From Kiloniellales bacterium (GTDB taxonomy: Bacteria; Pseudomonadota; Alphaproteobacteria; Kiloniellales; JAKSDN01): a stretch of 14,280 nucleotides of DNA. The number at the start of each line of letters is the position of its first letter. The first letter of the stretch is position 1. A model generated the notes under the pieces. The model was not told where the DNA came from. It did not search any database and was given only the letters and a program-made list of their open reading frames with translations. Both the position numbers and the translations under genes were made by a program. This document shows positions 13,961 to 14,280 of the stretch, in pieces. Where the stretch lies: the NCBI GenBank assembly GCA_022360075.1, contig JAKSDN010001417.1, forward strand, positions 1-14,280, in the 5' to 3' direction.

Positions 13961-13981
13961 CGATATGAAATCGTTTCCAAA
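13961..13981 (+). promoter_or_regulatory. LacI-family operator O2 (in front of the regulator gene)
   Basis: The core TGAAATCGTTTCCA (13966-13979) is the exact reverse complement of the O1 core, and the identity extends to 21 bp. It sits about 20 bases downstream of the predicted regulator start, suggesting autorepression. Centre-to-centre distance to O1 is 106 bp, close to ten helical turns, which would allow one tetramer or two dimers to loop the DNA. Confidence 0.8.
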
Positions 13982-14085
13982 AATGCGGTGCATAGACCAC
14001 TTTCTTTCTGCTCGCTAGGATGGCGGCGCGCGGCGCATGATCGCGTCGCGACGCCCTACTTCATGAGGACCGAGAGAGATTGCGC

Positions 14086-14280
14086 GTGACTGTTCCCACC
14101 ATCGGCGATGTGGCGCGCCGTGCCGGCGTGTCGCCGGCGACCGTCTCGCGGGTGCTGAACAATCCCGAGTCGGTGCGGGCCGAACGCCGCCTACGGGTGG
14201 AGCAGGCGATCGAGGATCTCGGCTACTTGCCGTTCGCGGCTGCGCAATCTCTGAAATCCGGCCGATCCTTGACCATCGGC
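14086..14280 (+). CDS. LacI-family transcriptional regulator, 3' end outside window
   Basis: The visible 65 residues are the complete LacI-type DNA-binding domain. The helix-turn-helix reads TIGDVARRAGVSPATVSRVLNN and aligns without gaps to LacI, with specificity positions P17, A18 and R22. The hinge helix is PFAAAQSLKSGRSLTIG, with the leucine that wedges into the central CpG (L56). The ligand-binding domain lies beyond the window. The start is taken as GTG 14086, with GAGAGAGA (14072-14079) as a weak ribosome binding site; TTG 14080 is an alternative, and a frame stop at 14038 excludes longer forms. It is divergent from the dctQMP-oxidase operon, and two matching operators lie between them. 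It should repress that operon and itself until an inducer, probably the imported substrate or a metabolite, is bound. Confidence 0.9.
   Translation, partial: MTVPTIGDVARRAGVSPATVSRVLNNPESVRAERRLRVEQAIEDLGYLPFAAAQSLKSGRSLTIG

Noticed and set aside
13965..14018. 17-residue upstream ORF in the regulator leader, starting inside operator O2
   Set aside because: Its ATG and first six codons are simply the operator sequence mirrored from O1, and there is no ribosome binding site.

Overview
The window reads as chromosome of a high-GC Gram-negative bacterium, most likely an alphaproteobacterium. This is inferred from two tripartite TRAP uptake systems, several DAO-type flavin oxidoreductases, HcnA/HcnB-type oxidase subunits, GTG/TTG starts and strongly GC-biased codons. 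No species can be named from the sequence alone. It holds two catabolic gene clusters that point at each other and meet near 6395-6510.

Left cluster, + strand (1-6394): the 3' part of a DAO-family flavin oxidoreductase cut by the window edge, then a TRAP transporter in the order dctP-dctQ-dctM. Next come a 30-codon ORF with a very strong ribosome binding site and a degenerate patch (4249-4915). In that patch the N-terminus of an M24 (creatinase/Xaa-Pro peptidase-like) protein is fused to pieces of an ABC permease. An intact amidase-signature enzyme closes the cluster. The likely theme is uptake of a small acidic or N-substituted amino compound followed by oxidative and amide cleavage.

Right cluster, - strand (13802 down to 6511): TRAP dctQ-dctM-dctP, a DadA-like flavin dehydrogenase, a small [2Fe-2S] protein (HcnA-like), an FAD/NAD-type subunit with a BFD-like Cys cluster (HcnB/OoxA-like), and a second DAO-family oxidoreductase. 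The last four probably form, or include, a multi-subunit dye-linked dehydrogenase for an imported amino or imino acid, passing electrons through flavin and Fe-S centres toward the respiratory chain. The substrate cannot be read from sequence.

Control: a LacI-family repressor gene starts at 14086 and runs off the right edge. The gap between it and the right cluster is AT-rich (about 38% GC over 13861-13980) and holds two back-to-back promoter-like sequences. It also holds two perfect inverted copies of a 21-bp operator, each just downstream of one promoter and about 106 bp apart centre to centre. This predicts a self-regulated, substrate-induced operon, possibly with DNA looping. It also implies that dctQ starts at GTG 13802 rather than at the ATG inside the operator.

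No tRNA, rRNA, CRISPR array or insertion sequence was seen.
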